DNA of 55,709 bases. Source: Fomitopsis serialis (Eukaryota > Basidiomycota > Agaricomycetes > Polyporales > Fomitopsidaceae). The stretch lies in the NCBI RefSeq assembly GCF_022376445.1, contig NW_025955222.1:1-55709 (forward strand), given 5' to 3'. Under the pieces are notes generated by a model, which made no database searches, was not told the origin of the DNA, and saw nothing but the letters and a program-made list of their open reading frames with translations. Positions 34,354 to 45,727 of this stretch are shown in pieces. How positions within the stretch are numbered: position 1 is the stretch's first letter; each line of letters opens with the position of its first letter. The position numbers and the translations under genes were made by a program.

Positions 34354-34881
34354 AACGCCGAGAGCTCTGACTGGATTGGCAATAGTGGATGTGGATAATG
34401 TAGAGCTTGTCGTAGTGTACAATGAGCATCTATGATAGCAGCTGGGCATCGACTATTGGCATCGCCTGTGTGACTGATTTTTTGGGGAATGTAGTCCTCG
34501 GAATCGACCCTCGAAGGGGAACGCGGGGTGAGGGATGGTGCGGGGGGCGGTGACTGCCGGCGGTTAGGCGCGTGGAGAAATCGGTCACGCATGCCCGTTT
34601 GCGATTCAAAGCTTCACCTCTAGCGTCCAGCTTCACGGCCGCCCAGCAGGCTGTTCACGACATCCACGCCCTTCGACGTTTCTGAGTTGGCTACTCTCAG
34701 CATCGGCAAGGCTGTCACCTGCTCCATCGCCCTTGCCGATACACTTTTGCCAGTCTTCGACCTCTCGGCGCTGGGATTGCTAACCTCATCGTTGCTGTTG
34801 CCATCTTCCTCGCTACGCTCTCTAGTTTACCTTCTCTGTTCCGGTTCGACCACGCCTCTTAAGTGCGTCTGCGGCTGAGGG
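34354..34881. other. Intergenic, about 530 bp
   Basis: The stretch holds the 3' end of the NDUFS7 gene and a pyrimidine-rich promoter/leader (34680-34870) of the next gene. No exon is supported. Confidence 0.4.
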
Positions 34882-37800
34882 ATGGCCACCGCGTTGCAGC
34901 TCCCTCCTCCTGACACCGGTCCAACCTTCAACGAGACGGGGATAACATCTACACACGCTCACATGAACGAATACGCAAGCCGTCTATCCATTGCGGAGTT
35001 CGACCAGTTGGGGGACACGCGGTATCCCACGTTGAATCCTGCTCCCAGGCCTCTTTCGTCTGTTATGCCGATCAACAGACCCGAACGACTTGCAGACGCC
35101 CCCACCGCCGTCAATGCACAGGGAAGCTGGAACGACTATCCCATGGGTGGAAATCCCGGAGCATGGGGAGGGGAGAAGCTTTGGGAGGAGGTCGCAGCCG
35201 AGAGTCAACGGCGCGAAGACGCGAGCTCTTCCAGCAAGCCACAGGCGCAGTCTCCGAACGCGGAGAGCACGCTGCAGCCATACTCTGCACCGTCTGGGAG
35301 CCCACCGCGCATGTCAGCCCGTGCAGTACGTGACGATTCTCCCCAACGTCGTCCATCAGGCGTCCCCTCCGCAGAAGCCTCCCGACTTCCCGGAGAGTCA
35401 ACGCAGGCCCTAGATATGGGTCAGCGCTCGTCGGGGTTGCGCCAGTCGCAAATGCAAGACCAGTACGGCTCTGCACCTCCCTCGTCTCCCCGCCATCCCG
35501 CATTGCCTGCAGCGGGCATCGGCGCGGGCCCTAACGCCTCGCCTACATCACCGATTGTCCCCCTCGCCGCTGGTCCTTCGTTCACACCGTCTGCTATGCA
35601 AGTCCATATCTCACCCAAACCCCGCGCGTCCGCGCAATACCCGACATATATCACGCCTCCCCCTGTTATGAACAACATGAACGCCACCTACACTCCTGCT
35701 CAGGCCCCCCGTGAGGAGGTCTGCGTCGAGTGTGCGATGCGTGACCAAGACATGGCCGACGTCGATGTCACGAGTCCCGGTGTCTGGGAGCGGGAAAGCG
35801 ACGTGTTGTACGAGGAGCTTCTCAACCGCGAAATGGAAGAGGAGGTCGCGGGCATCGCTCCCCAAGAGAACTCCTCTCGTCCACGAGCGAGGGGCATGCC
35901 TTTGTCCGAACAGAACCTTCGTGTTTGGATCAGCATTGTGGGTAATTTTCACCGGACTCCGGTGGCGCAACCCTGACTGTCTTTGTTGTTTAGAACCCCA
36001 AAGAGCCCTCGTCTCGACAGCAGACGCTGGATCAATATGTCAGGTCGCAACGAACTCTACTTGAGGCCGAGGCGCTTGCGCATGCTCGTGCTATGCGCGA
36101 GGCCAAGCAGCTCGAAGAGAAAATGCGTGATACATACTCGCAGCTTCGACGGTCGGCATACGAGCTGGGCACCACTGCTCAGCTTACCGACGATCTCAGT
36201 GGCGTACGTATCAAAGCCCCACGCTCGTCTTCAGTGCCTACCGCTTCCGCCCTTGCGAAGACTGACTTGCACGGCCGCGAGGTTACCTTGCTGGAAAATG
36301 GTATGATCGTCGAGCATGTCGACGTGCGCAAGGAGGAGAAGGAGGAACGCGACCGCCAACGGAGGGAAGCGAGACGCGACAGGAGTCGTGCTCGCAAGTC
36401 GTCGCGTGGCTCTGCCATTGATGTTGCGTCCATATACTCCATGCCTGTTCCGGGGACGCAGAGACTCGGAACAAACGACAGCGGGTTCTTTTCTGGTCCC
36501 AAAGGAAGCGATTCCCGCTATTCACAGTCATTCTCGCCGAGGCCAAGCAGTATGCTTACTACTGGCGAGCGACCGCACATGCTTCCTCGTGCGTACTCTC
36601 AGGCGTCCTTCTCGGACATGCAGAGCATTGGGTCTTCGACGTCACCGAGGCGTTCCCGGTTCTTCGGATTCAAGAACCTCACCGCAGGGTGGAGGAGTCA
36701 AGAAAGCTTCGCGCCATCAGGGAGCATGATGGATATGCAGTATGTGTCACTAAACTTACAACGCATGTCGGGTCGCTGACGAGGATTTTCAAGTGTCGCT
36801 TTGCAGCGGGAGGAGCAGTACTTGCAGCAACATCCTTTGGCCGAGCCTGCTAGCAACACGCCGACTCTACGGGTTGGTGAACATTTGGACGAAGGCTCAT
36901 CTCGCACTGCAACGCCTGCTAATGGCTTGGAGCCCAAAAAGAAGAAGAATGGGCTCAAGAAGATTTGGAAGATCGTGACGGGCTCGAAGGGCAGTTCCCA
37001 CCAGAAGAGCCATACGCAATCTCGGTCAATGGAGAAATCGGAGGACTACGCTCCGCTGGCACCGCCGCCGCCGTTGTCGTACCTGGTGGACAGGGACCGT
37101 GGTCCTGGGTCCAGACGGCACGTCTCCACTCCTTCACTGCCCACGTCCATCTCGCCTAACCCTGTGTCCCCGTACCCTGCCTCCCTCGTCACCGCGCCTT
37201 CTAGTATTATTCCCTCGCCGACGTCGTCAAGGCATCCTATGCCAGACAAGGACAACCTCAGCGACAGTCGCAAGACCAGCGGCACTCTGGAGGAGCAACA
37301 TCATCGAGCACCATCTGGGGACGCTTCCACCCCTCCGGAGCTTGACACACGTGGACGGCCAACCCAGAGTTCTTCGAGGACGCTGTCAAGTCTGGGACCG
37401 CAAACGCCTGTCACAGCACAGTCGCGTGTCTCAATAGCGATCAGGCGCGACAAGTCGCTACCACCGTTGCCAACGGAAGCAGTTGACTTCCCTCAAGGCA
37501 GTCCGATGACAGACGGGCGTCCGCAGACTATGTTCACCTATGGTCATCTGCCCATGTCGTTCTCCAGCGACAAACTGGAGCCTCCGCAAGCGCCCTTCCG
37601 TACCTCAGATAAACGGAGGCAGTCTTTCGGGGGTCTGTCGTCGAAGGCGATAATGCAGAGCCTCCCGATGAAGGGCGTGTTCGGGTCCACTCCTGTACCG
37701 CCCTTCCTTGCGGAAGAGCGCTACAGTGAATTCGGTGCTTCGCGCTTCTCTTTGAGAGACGTCGACAGCTCTGGTGGGACCGGGACGCAGCGCTCACGAG

Positions 37801-38123
37801 ACAGCACTGCTCGACCCAAACGACCAAGGAGCCGTTTTGGGCTGTCGGCGCTTTTCGGCAAAAAGTCGTCGCATAGTAGCCAGAGTGGGGAGAATGGCCA
37901 GGATAGCATCGTCAACGGCCTCAGGTCATCGGGGTCTGACCGCGATTATCCTATGATCACGAATGGCAACGGCTATGCGCACACAGGCTCAACCTCCGCA
38001 CATAGTGGGAACCAGCGGATGTCGGTCGCATCGCGAAAGAACATCGCAGAGCTGGTCGACCAGGACCCCGAGTTCGTTGCGTACCGGTATCCGTCAACAG
38101 ACGCACGCCTCGAGGTGCGGTAA
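34882..38123 (+). CDS. Very large intrinsically disordered Ser/Pro-rich protein
   Basis: Three exons joined by introns at about 35937-35992 and 36738-36796 encode about 1040 residues. The start MATALQLPPPDTGPTFNETG is used because the leader upstream is full of stops. Most of the chain is low-complexity Ser/Pro/Arg. Ordered islands are MNEYASRLSIAEFDQL, EEVCVECAMRDQDMADVDV with DVLYEELLNREMEEEV, and a coiled-coil QTLDQYVRSQRTLLEAEALA followed by REAKQLEEKMRDTYSQL. Further islands are HGREVTLLENGMIVEHVDV and a basic KKKKNGLKKIWKIVTGSK. The C-terminus ends EFVAYRYPSTDARLEVR. The CVECAMRDQDM patch with paired Cys may bind metal, but no full finger is visible. Similar proteins occur across basidiomycetes without assigned function. 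A scaffold or cytoskeleton/trafficking role is a guess. Confidence 0.75.
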
Positions 38124-38671
38124 TCCCGTTGTCCATCCCCCACTCTTGTTTCTCTCGGTTTTGTCACTCTGGTCGCTCGGTAAAAGGAGATTCTTGCTGC
38201 CTGATGGCGGTTGTACATGGCGTCTGGTACTTCTTAACGTATTTCGCTCACACTCATTCTCGCTCTGTTGTCCCATCGGTCTAGTCAGCACTGCTACTGT
38301 TTATTCTAGGCATCGCTGCTCATGGCATTCCCTCACTGATATACGGATAACCCCTCGGACTAATCTCTCTATGCTCCGTCCCATCGTCTTGCATTCAACT
38401 GTCGCACGGACGGTACCCTAATGTCCGCGCTCTAGTTTCGGCCATCTTGGCAACTGTGTATGCTAGACGTTTTTGGCCGTTTATTCGAGATAGTACTCAG
38501 GCGTTCATTGACTATCTCACGTGACCGACGCGATGCGCGTCGGTGGCGGGCCATGCGTACGCGTGTGGCACCCCTCGTCTCATTACCATTGAGGCTTCAG
38601 AGCTGCTTTAGAATCTGCGAGACTATCCACGCCAACCCTAGCATACAACAACTTATCCTCGTCTGTCCAAT
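38124..38671. other. Intergenic, about 550 bp
   Basis: T-rich 3' flank of the large gene on the left, promoter of MND1 on the right. No exon is supported. Confidence 0.4.
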
Positions 38672-39833
38672 ATGGTGAGCATGCTCTGGGTCCCATCCAC
38701 TTCACTGCTCACGGATTTCAAGGCACCTCGAGGTCTGTCTGCTGAGGAGAAACGCGTGAAGCTGCTGGAAATCTTCCATGAGACGGTGAGTAGCCCTTGC
38801 AACCTCATGTATCTATGCTTGCTAACCACTGTAAGCTAGAAAGACTTCTTTCAGGTATGCCATATCGTCATATATGCGGTACGCTGAGTATCTACTCCCA
38901 CCTGTAGCTGAAGGAACTCGAGAAACTTGGCCCGAAGATGAAGGGCATAGGTGCTTTTTGGTAATTTGGACTGCAACTTTGAGACTTTACTGATGCTTTG
39001 TAGTTTCGCAATCCGTTAAGGAAGTCCTTCAGAGCCTCGTCGATGATGGCCTGGTACAAGCAGACAAGATTGGCTCATCAAACTGTGCGTCATTGTCTCT
39101 CTATTGTTCCGTCAATTGCGTTTGCTCATGTATCGACCGCATATACGTGCACATCAACCTGACTGTTCTGGCATGCATGGCGCATCTGCATATATGCGCA
39201 TATATCCAGTCTTCTGGAGCTTCCCTTCGCAGCGAGGGGCTATGGTGACCCAGACAATTTGCTAGACGTTCATATATGATGGATTGACATTGATTTTGCC
39301 AAGATGCAACATCGGCTGACTGCTGTGAAGGAGAGTCAAGCGTCCTACCGCTCACAAATCAAAGAACTTCATGCCGCAATAGAAACGGAGACGGCAGCAA
39401 GGCCTGGCAGTGTAAGTCTCATCTCGGAGGTCTAGTTTATGGCCTTGACTGCTCGCTAGACTGAGAGAAACGCATCGCTGTCCCGACTATCAGCTGCCCA
39501 GAAAGAATTGGAAGGGCTGGAAACCGAACTCGCACAGTATGGCGCATGCGATCCTGTCAAAGTGGAAGAGAAGAAGCGTGCAGTGATGCTTGCGAAGGAG
39601 GCTGCAGTGCGCTGGACTGGTGAGCTCGCTCATTCATCTCGACACCCAAGCCACGTCTTTCGATGACGAACAATGCTGATGAGCTGCGGGTCCTTCACGC
39701 TACTTAATTCGGGCCCCTCTGAACAGATAACTATGTTCTGTTGCTCGGGAATTTTACACGGCAAAGTTGTGTGGAATCTAGCGAGATCAAAAAGTACCTT
39801 GGTGTCGACGATGACTATGAGGATATATGTTGA
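38672..39833 (+). CDS. MND1: Meiotic nuclear division protein 1 (Mnd1)
   Basis: Mnd1 pairs with Hop2 to help Dmc1/Rad51 in strand invasion between homologs at meiosis. The first coding exon is just the ATG at 38672-38674, followed by GTGAGC. Exon 2 from 38723 gives APRGLSAEEKRVKLLEIFHE. A 15-nt exon (38840-38854) gives KDFFQ, then LKELEKLGPKMKGI, VSQSVKEVLQSLVDDGLVQA (winged-helix part), FFWSFPSQRGAM and a coiled coil. The coiled coil reads MQHRLTAVKESQASYRSQIK, HAAIETETAARPGSTERNAS and LSAAQKELEGLETELAQYGA. The end is NYVLLLGNFTRQSCVESSEI and KKYLGVDDDYEDIC. This matches the family from end to end (about 205 residues). Nine small exons are needed. Confidence 0.93.
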
Positions 39834-40798
39834 TGACACTTGCCGTTTGTACCCTGTCTGTATCCTGTGTCATGTCATTGTCTGCGCTGTGAAAATCACT
39901 GTGTAATTCTTCCTTCCTGTATATCATTGTGCGGGACTCTTGTTCCCGAGACACGGGTTCGGGTCTGCCGCGCGCAACACCGGGTGAGTGATGTCCTTCT
40001 CGTTGATGCCCTCGGCTCACCGAAAATTCCACCGGTCCATAGTCCACACTATCCATACCTACTGTTTTCCGACCCGTTGTGCACCGGCGCGTGCAACTGG
40101 TACCTGTCTGAGTGTACTATTCGATGCCATCAGGCGTCTTATATCCGCACCATCGGTCTTAAAGATGAAGCGCCTATGGCCAACTACAAGCGACTCGCCA
40201 GTATCGTCCACGCCTGACCTGGTGTATGATCAAATCGTGCTCGACGCACTGCCGGAGGTACAGCGTGTGCCAGCTTAGTCGAAGGCATCATCATGATGAC
40301 ATGCAATACTCGACATGGAGTGGCCGCTGTACATTCAACAACTCACAAAGGTATGAAAACGCTTGCTGTACATCGTGAAACTATCATGCTGACATTCAGT
40401 GGCGAAGGTTTGTATGTCATTTCGTGGTGATTCCCATGGATCCGTCGGGATGATTGCTCATACAGCTTCTATCGTCCACATCGCGTGCATATTAGAGTCT
40501 CCGTGTGGCGCTCGTATGTATTTGTGCCGTACAGCGGTCTCAGTTCCCACCAAGCATAGGAGGGTCGGCTCAGTTAACTTACGTGCCGGTAAGACTTCAG
40601 TGGTTTCAGTCGGCATTCTCGGGCAAGGTGTTGGTCCCGGGAGCGCTGTGATCCGCTTCAATGTGTGGGCTTCATGCAAGTCGCGGAGAAGATATCTCCT
40701 ACAATCTTATTACAGACTAGTTCAGGTCGGGTTCCCATAAATTCGGATAACAGACCGTACTCGATACTGCAGCCCCGCAACTGCATTGCTATTCTACC
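39834..40798. other. Intergenic, about 960 bp
   Basis: Open frames of 70-125 codons exist on both strands at 39787-40740, but none carries a recognised domain, and they overlap each other. A degenerate gene remnant is possible. Nothing is called. Confidence 0.35.
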
Positions 40799-41779
40799 AT
40801 GCCGTCCTACTTGGTGACTGGGGCTAACAGAGGCCTCGGGCTCGCTATGGTCAAAGAGCTGGTACGCATGATTCCTACAGTATGCGCTATTTGACGTTGA
40901 CCATTGGTCTCTCTCAGCTCAAAGACCCGAAAAACCTCGTCGTGGGCACTGCTCGCAATCCAGGGCAATGCGAGACGCTTGTCGCGTTGGCCAAAGAACA
41001 TCCTAGCGATCGGTTCGCGACCATTTCGTTAGACTTAAGCAGCAAGCACACCATGGATAAGGCGGCGGAAGTCACGGAGGCCCTACTACCCGACGGCCTC
41101 GACTACCTAGTCAGTAATGCAGCGGTTTGTCATCAGAATGTCACTCCGTTCGACCAGATGTATGTGTGATGGCTTCGTTCACCCGCGTTTTCTAAACTCA
41201 CTATGACGCTATTGAACAGCGATGTGAACGTACTCGAAGAGGAACTTCGCGTGAACGCGGCGGCTCCGTTGTATTTGCTACAGAAATTCCTTCCGCTGAT
41301 CCGTAGAGGCACTGAGAAGAAGGTGATGCTAGTGTCATCATGCCTCGGGTCTCTAGAGATTGCACCTATGTTCGTTGGGTGCAGTGATAGCTATTCTCTC
41401 ACCAAGGCGGCTCTGAATATGTGCGTTTGTCTTTCACAGACGGCCGCGACGTTGTTTTGTCCTAACTGGCTTGTTCCCACGTAGGCTTGGACGTAAGTGG
41501 GGTGCGCTTCTGAAGGAGGAAGGTGTGACCGTTGTCGTCGTCCATCCAGGTATGAGGGTGGAATCCGACTGCGGATTTCTTCTGCTTACAGCTGCTTTAG
41601 GTTGGGTTGACACAGACATGGGTGGACATGTCGAGGACTGGATAGCGCAACACGCTCCTAGCACACGGAAGCTGCCACCCGCGGAGTCCGCTGAAGGGTG
41701 TCTGAAGATCTTCCGAGTAGCGAAGCTCGAGAACGCGGTTGAATACTATGCCTGGGACGGCACGAAGCTGCCTTGGTAG
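40799..41779 (+). CDS. Short-chain dehydrogenase/reductase (C-factor/sniffer-like)
   Basis: The start MPSYLVTGANRGLGLAMVKE carries the TGxxxGxG cofactor motif. It is followed by KNLVVGTARNPGQCETLVAL, ATISLDLSSKHTMDKAAEV (Asp after strand 3), DYLVSNAAVCHQN (NAA) and LRVNAAAPLYLLQKFLPLI. Then come KKVMLVSSCLGSLEIAP (catalytic Ser), SYSLTKAALNM (Tyr-x3-Lys) and VTVVVVHPGWVDTDMGG. All catalytic residues are present. At about 245 residues it is a classical single-domain SDR, probably cytosolic and using NADP(H) or NAD(H). The ARN after strand 2 favours NADPH, which is inference. Introns follow VKEL, the FDQM/I codon, ALNM and the HPG block. Substrate is unknown. There is no link to a biosynthetic cluster nearby. 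Confidence 0.88.
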
Positions 41780-42427
41780 TGATAAAATAAGTACTGGTAG
41801 AATTCTCACTTTTTTTCGATTCCGCTGTTCACAACACTGGTGGCCGCGAGAACATGATATGCTCTGTAACGTTGATGCAAGAAACCGGTCTAAACCGAAA
41901 CATTGGGCTTGGGAGTGTATCGTACCATCTGTCTAGTGATTTCGATTGACGGTGACGAACTCGCAGCTTACGGTGCTGGTCAGTGGTGGGCGCCTGGGCT
42001 GTCGCTGTACATACGCTAAGTAGCGCTCATGTGGCTATCTTCGGCCCGGGCCGATACTCAAGTACTCAAGCTACTCTGAGTCAAGCTCAAGTAGTACCTA
42101 GTACCACTGGCACCTCGTATGATACAACGCTCTCCAGCCGAACAGTGGCCACCGGGCTCAACCCCCAGTTCGGTGGTAGAGAGAGGCTTGAAGTTTGTAT
42201 TCGACGTCAACGTACTGCCAGTACTGAGTACTGAAGTATCGGTCCGCACTGTGACTAGTGCGATCCAAGCTCGACAAGCACTCAGAGTAGTAGGAGGCAG
42301 CCATCAAAGGTCGGTGGATCATGCTTACAGCCTTACCAAGCTGCAATACTGAGATCAACTGCAGCTAAGGCTGCCGGCCTCATTTTACAAGATTTGGGCT
42401 CTCATCAACACATACAGCGCAAGGCTG
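41780..42427. other. Intergenic with an inverted-repeat element
   Basis: A perfect 14-bp palindrome TCGGCCCGGGCCGA lies at 42041-42054. It is followed by sequence rich in AGTACT and TCAAGTA. The repeat element at about 42047-42246 is listed separately. The missing first exon of the F-box gene may lie here. Confidence 0.4.
42047..42246. repeat. MITE-like element with terminal inverted repeats
   Basis: The left end CGGGCCGATACTCAAGTACT matches the reverse complement of the right end (AGTACTGAAGTATCGGTCCG) at most of about 20 positions, including CCGATACT and AGTACT. The element is about 200 bp with no coding capacity of note. No clear target-site duplication is seen, so a chance or hairpin origin cannot be excluded. 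Confidence 0.4.
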
Positions 42428-43626
42428 TTGCAGGCCGTGCCGACTCGCAAGAGAGCATGCCGACGCCGCGTACCCGTTCTCCCACAGGAGATCGTCGACA
42501 TGATCGTCTGCTCGCTCACCCGAGGAGTTGATTGGCACACCCTCCGAAGCTGTAGCCTAACATGCCGTGCGTGGCTTCCGATCAGCCGCGCTCAACTATT
42601 CCACTCCATTATGATCCACGATTCAGGCGATCTTGCAAGGCTCTCTAAGCTCCTGGATGCCTCTCCATACATCGGGTACTACATACGCAGGTTCGAACTC
42701 AATCTCGCCAATGCACCATCTCCACCAAACTGCTGCTTCCTTGAGACGATCCTCGACCACCTTCCGAACGTGCGACTCTTGGCACTCTCCGGCACTTTTC
42801 CGTGTGCGGACAGTTTCGTGCTGCCGCAAATGTCTACCGTCTCGAAGCTGGTCCTTTGGGGTATATGGTTCGATGCGGTGGATGACCTGCCCCTCTTGTT
42901 AGCCTCCATGCCTAACGCCAGGGAACTCGATATCGGGGCCATCGGTATGCCAGACACCGTGTCTCCCCTGGGACATCCGAGTCAATCAAGGGCGGTCTGC
43001 GCATTCAACGTGCGTAAGCTGTATGTACAGCGCTGTCCGAACGTCGCTGCCTATCCCTACTTGCTATCGTCACCCTTGCATCACTTGAGGATCAAATTAG
43101 ACGACGAAACGCAGTTCAAGGCATTCAACGCCTTGTTGAGCGACAGTAATGCGGCAGAAACCTTGAATACACTGCGGCTGGAAGTGTGGGACGCTACTTT
43201 GTGTCAAGATGAGGGTAAGTCTTCACCCGCATCCATGTCCGATCTGTCCCAGTCATGCTCCTCGTCACAATCACAGAATCCCCCCAGTGGTGCAAGCACC
43301 TGTTGAAGCAATGCTCTGCACTGAGACACGTACACTTCAGTGCCCACCAGTCGGTCCTATGGGTTGCCGCGGTACTGTCGTGCGCGCCCTCTGACCTCGT
43401 CACGATATCCATAGAAGGCTTTGCTCGCCAGCACAAAGACCTCGAACGCCTGGCGGACGTCTTGGATTGCAATGTCTTTCACTGCCTGGAGAGAGTGGAA
43501 ATGAAGTTTCTGAGCTTCTCATTGCTCGCAAAGACAATCAGCACCGAGGATGTGAGCCCGAGCGGCTTGCAGCGCGTCTTCGGGGAATTGCACAAGCGGG
43601 GGAAATTGGTGATACTGCGAGAGTAG
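42428..43626 (+). CDS. F-box protein with leucine-rich-repeat-like region
   Basis: F-box proteins recruit substrates to SCF ubiquitin ligases through Skp1. The motif VPVLPQEIVDMIVCSLTRGV with TLRSCSLTCRAWLPISRAQL and FHSI is a clear F-box. About 300 residues of irregular Leu-rich repeats follow: VRLLALSGTFPCADSFVLPQ, VSKLVLWGIWFDAVDDLPLL, HHLRIKLDDETQFKAFNALL and TLRLEVWDATL. One intron (about 43215-43277) joins CQDE to SPQWCKHLLKQCSALRHVHF, ending KRGKLVILRE. The frame is open back to about 42353 without an ATG, so the true start is probably in an upstream exon or sits behind an acceptor near 42418-42431. Position 42428 is only the left edge of the plausible coding part. Agaricomycetes have hundreds of such genes. 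Confidence 0.75.
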
Positions 43627-44207
43627 TGGAAGGGCTTGACTACGTCCACGTCTGACATGACGTGTTGGTGAGAAGTGCGCCAGCTTTGGAGCGAGATGAC
43701 AGGATGGCTGATCCCTTCACGAGAATATAGGATGCACTGGCGAGTAGCTTGAACTTGAAGTAGTGCACCCTCGGTTACTATGTGCAGATCGCCATTTAGG
43801 ATGACGTATGTGCCATCCTCAGCATCGGATTTTTCAAACGGTCTCTAGGACAGCTGGCCTATGATAGCAGAGAACCTCGGGCGTAGAATACACGGACACC
43901 CTTCTGTACCTACTCTTGACATAGGGCTTCCATCGCCACGGCTGATACACGTGCTTCTGTGGACATTTTGACGGTACACGGCACATCGGAGACTGCGAGC
44001 GGGCAACAGATCCCAATTTTGGATGTACTACCAACTTTCCTTCTGCTGATATTAAACTTCTTCAGGGACTTCGCAGGCGTACAACGTACTCATTTCTGCC
44101 GTGACAGCCACCACTCGGACGCACACGGAGAGGCTGACATCTAGAGGGGGCCGGAGGCGGCTGACGCGGACAGGATCGAGATGTCTGCCAGCCTCCCCCG
44201 CAGGGCA
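43627..44207. other. Intergenic left part of a 3 kb gene-poor stretch
   Basis: Nothing recognisable is found; only short overlapping frames are present up to the TATA box at 44208. Confidence 0.35.
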
Positions 44208-44214
44208 TATAAAC
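44208..44214 (+). promoter_or_regulatory. TATA box with no assigned gene
   Basis: TATAAAC in GGGCATATAAACCC is followed by a pyrimidine-rich start region (CTTCGTTCTCTACCATCC). About 85 bp downstream comes a consensus 5' splice site (CAAG then GTAAGCC at about 44300), with an acceptor TGTTCAG at about 44396. It looks like a real promoter with a leader intron, but the transcript beyond it is unclear. Confidence 0.5.
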
Positions 44215-45248
44215 CCACCGGTGTGCGCCTTTGCACCCCGGGCTCCTTCGTTCTCTACCATCCTCTGCGTACAGGCAAGGTTCACCCCAGCCATAGTCAA
44301 GGTAAGCCTGCTATTAGTTCTCTGTTTCGGCGGTCCTGACACTCGGTCTGCTAGTCACTGAGTACCCGCTCTTATATTTGTCTCTGGCTGTTCAGGTTAG
44401 TGCACGCATTATGAATTGCTCGTTTCGGCGGCTGACGTCGGCCAGTAGCAAGTCATCCTTAAGCCTCTCGGTCGATGGCTGCTTTTTCGACTGGCCGAAG
44501 GCAGGACATATAGCTTCATGTTCCCCTTCGTAGTCTTGGTCGCCCCGCGTCCCACGGATTCTAGCTGGTAGTCACATATCTATATGGGTGCGTGACGATC
44601 TTGCTTATTACCCAGTGTTACCCAACGACAGACTCAACCACCTTGCAGGGCAGCCAGTGATCCGTGCCGACCCACCTTGCCCGGTATGCTCACAACGTGT
44701 TGAAACCACCGCGATTCGATTCAACAGACGACCTCGAGCTGCCATGCTCGTCATCCTCTCTGCGACTCGCAATCCACCCCAGCCCACTGGTGCCAAACGC
44801 CTAGCCGGCTGTCTACCGCCCGGACGCCCCCAAGCCTCCGGGCAGGCATCCCGAACCATGTATACGGTCATCGGGGTGCAGCCTCTGGTCTCATCCGACT
44901 CCAGCAGGCCACCGCGCGCCCGAGGGAAAATCCCTCCGGCGCGCTTTCGCGTTCTGAACCGCAAATGCGGACGGAAGGAGCGCTGCAAATCAAGTAACCC
45001 AGGACATCCAACGGGAGGCAAAAGACCTCCCCTGAGCTTCCTCGCGCACCGCACAAGCTGTGAACGAGGTCTGCTCTACATAAGCGGAGGTGCGCGTTTC
45101 CATCCTGTGGCTGAGACGGAAGTGGCTGACAGGCGTTTGAAGCGATCGACCCAGGACAAGGGAGGCCGACGCACGCTCAACACGGGGTCGGACGAAGACA
45201 AACTGTCCCGTCCGACCGCGTGTATTTGCCCGTCGACACATATGTCGA
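44215..45248. other. Possible transcript of unknown nature; no protein family
   Basis: A short frame starts at about 44411 (MNCSFRRLTSASSKSS, about 40 codons). A longer plus frame from 44588 runs through the left repeat unit with no recognised domain. It is Arg/Pro-rich in a shadow-like manner and overlaps equally long minus-strand frames. I do not call a protein. Sequence TCGACTGGCCGAAGGC near 44489 resembles part of the repeats downstream. Confidence 0.35.
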
Positions 45249-45681
45249 CAATCGCCTCGCTGCAGGGCCTGCGCGGCACTGTGGTGTTTCTCGGGATCGT
45301 CCGGCTTCGACTGGCCGAAGACGCGTCCACGGATTCCAACCCGTGTAGTATCCCACTGGCGAACATGGGTGAGTACGACCAATACATGAATACCATACTG
45401 TCAATCTCACCGCGATGCAGGTCAGTTCTCCATGGTCACCGACCTCCGGGACCTGTCTCGGAGTGCGTCCCGACTCGGATAGGCGTCACGAGGAAGGACA
45501 ACAACACTCCCCCAAAGCTCAACGTAAGGAGTCGCATTGTCGTGGTTACGGCGTCGAACGGAGCGCCTGGATCAACGCTGGTCTCGCGGGCCGTTAGCGG
45601 TGCCTTGGCGTGGGGCGACGACGTACGGAGCGCAGCGATGACCGCCGAGAGCCGAGGGGAGAGTTGCTATCATCGAGAAAA
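45249..45681. repeat. Tandem repeat unit A (about 430 bp)
   Basis: Unit A shares several blocks with unit B. They are CAATCGCCTCGCTG, GGGATCGTCCG and TTCGACTGGCCGA, CTCAACGTAAGGAGTCG, ACGGAGCGCCTGGA and a 26-bp identity at 45622-45647. Inside lies an intron-like segment (45369-45420, GTGAGT to GCAG) whose sequence is not shared with unit B although its flanks are. Reading frames of the two units do not stay in register, which argues against a conserved protein. Confidence 0.8.
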
Positions 45682-45727
45682 GCCAAAAACAAGGAGGGGT
45701 GACGAGGGGTGACGAGGGAGAGGGGGG

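Noticed and set aside
39840..40740. Several 70-125-codon frames between MND1 and the dehydrogenase
   Set aside because: They overlap on both strands, have no recognised motif and could not be joined to a sensible protein.
44588..45712. 374-codon plus-strand open frame
   Set aside because: Arg/Pro-rich without domain, no good start context, overlapped by long minus-strand frames. It runs through repeat unit A and is not conserved in frame in unit B.
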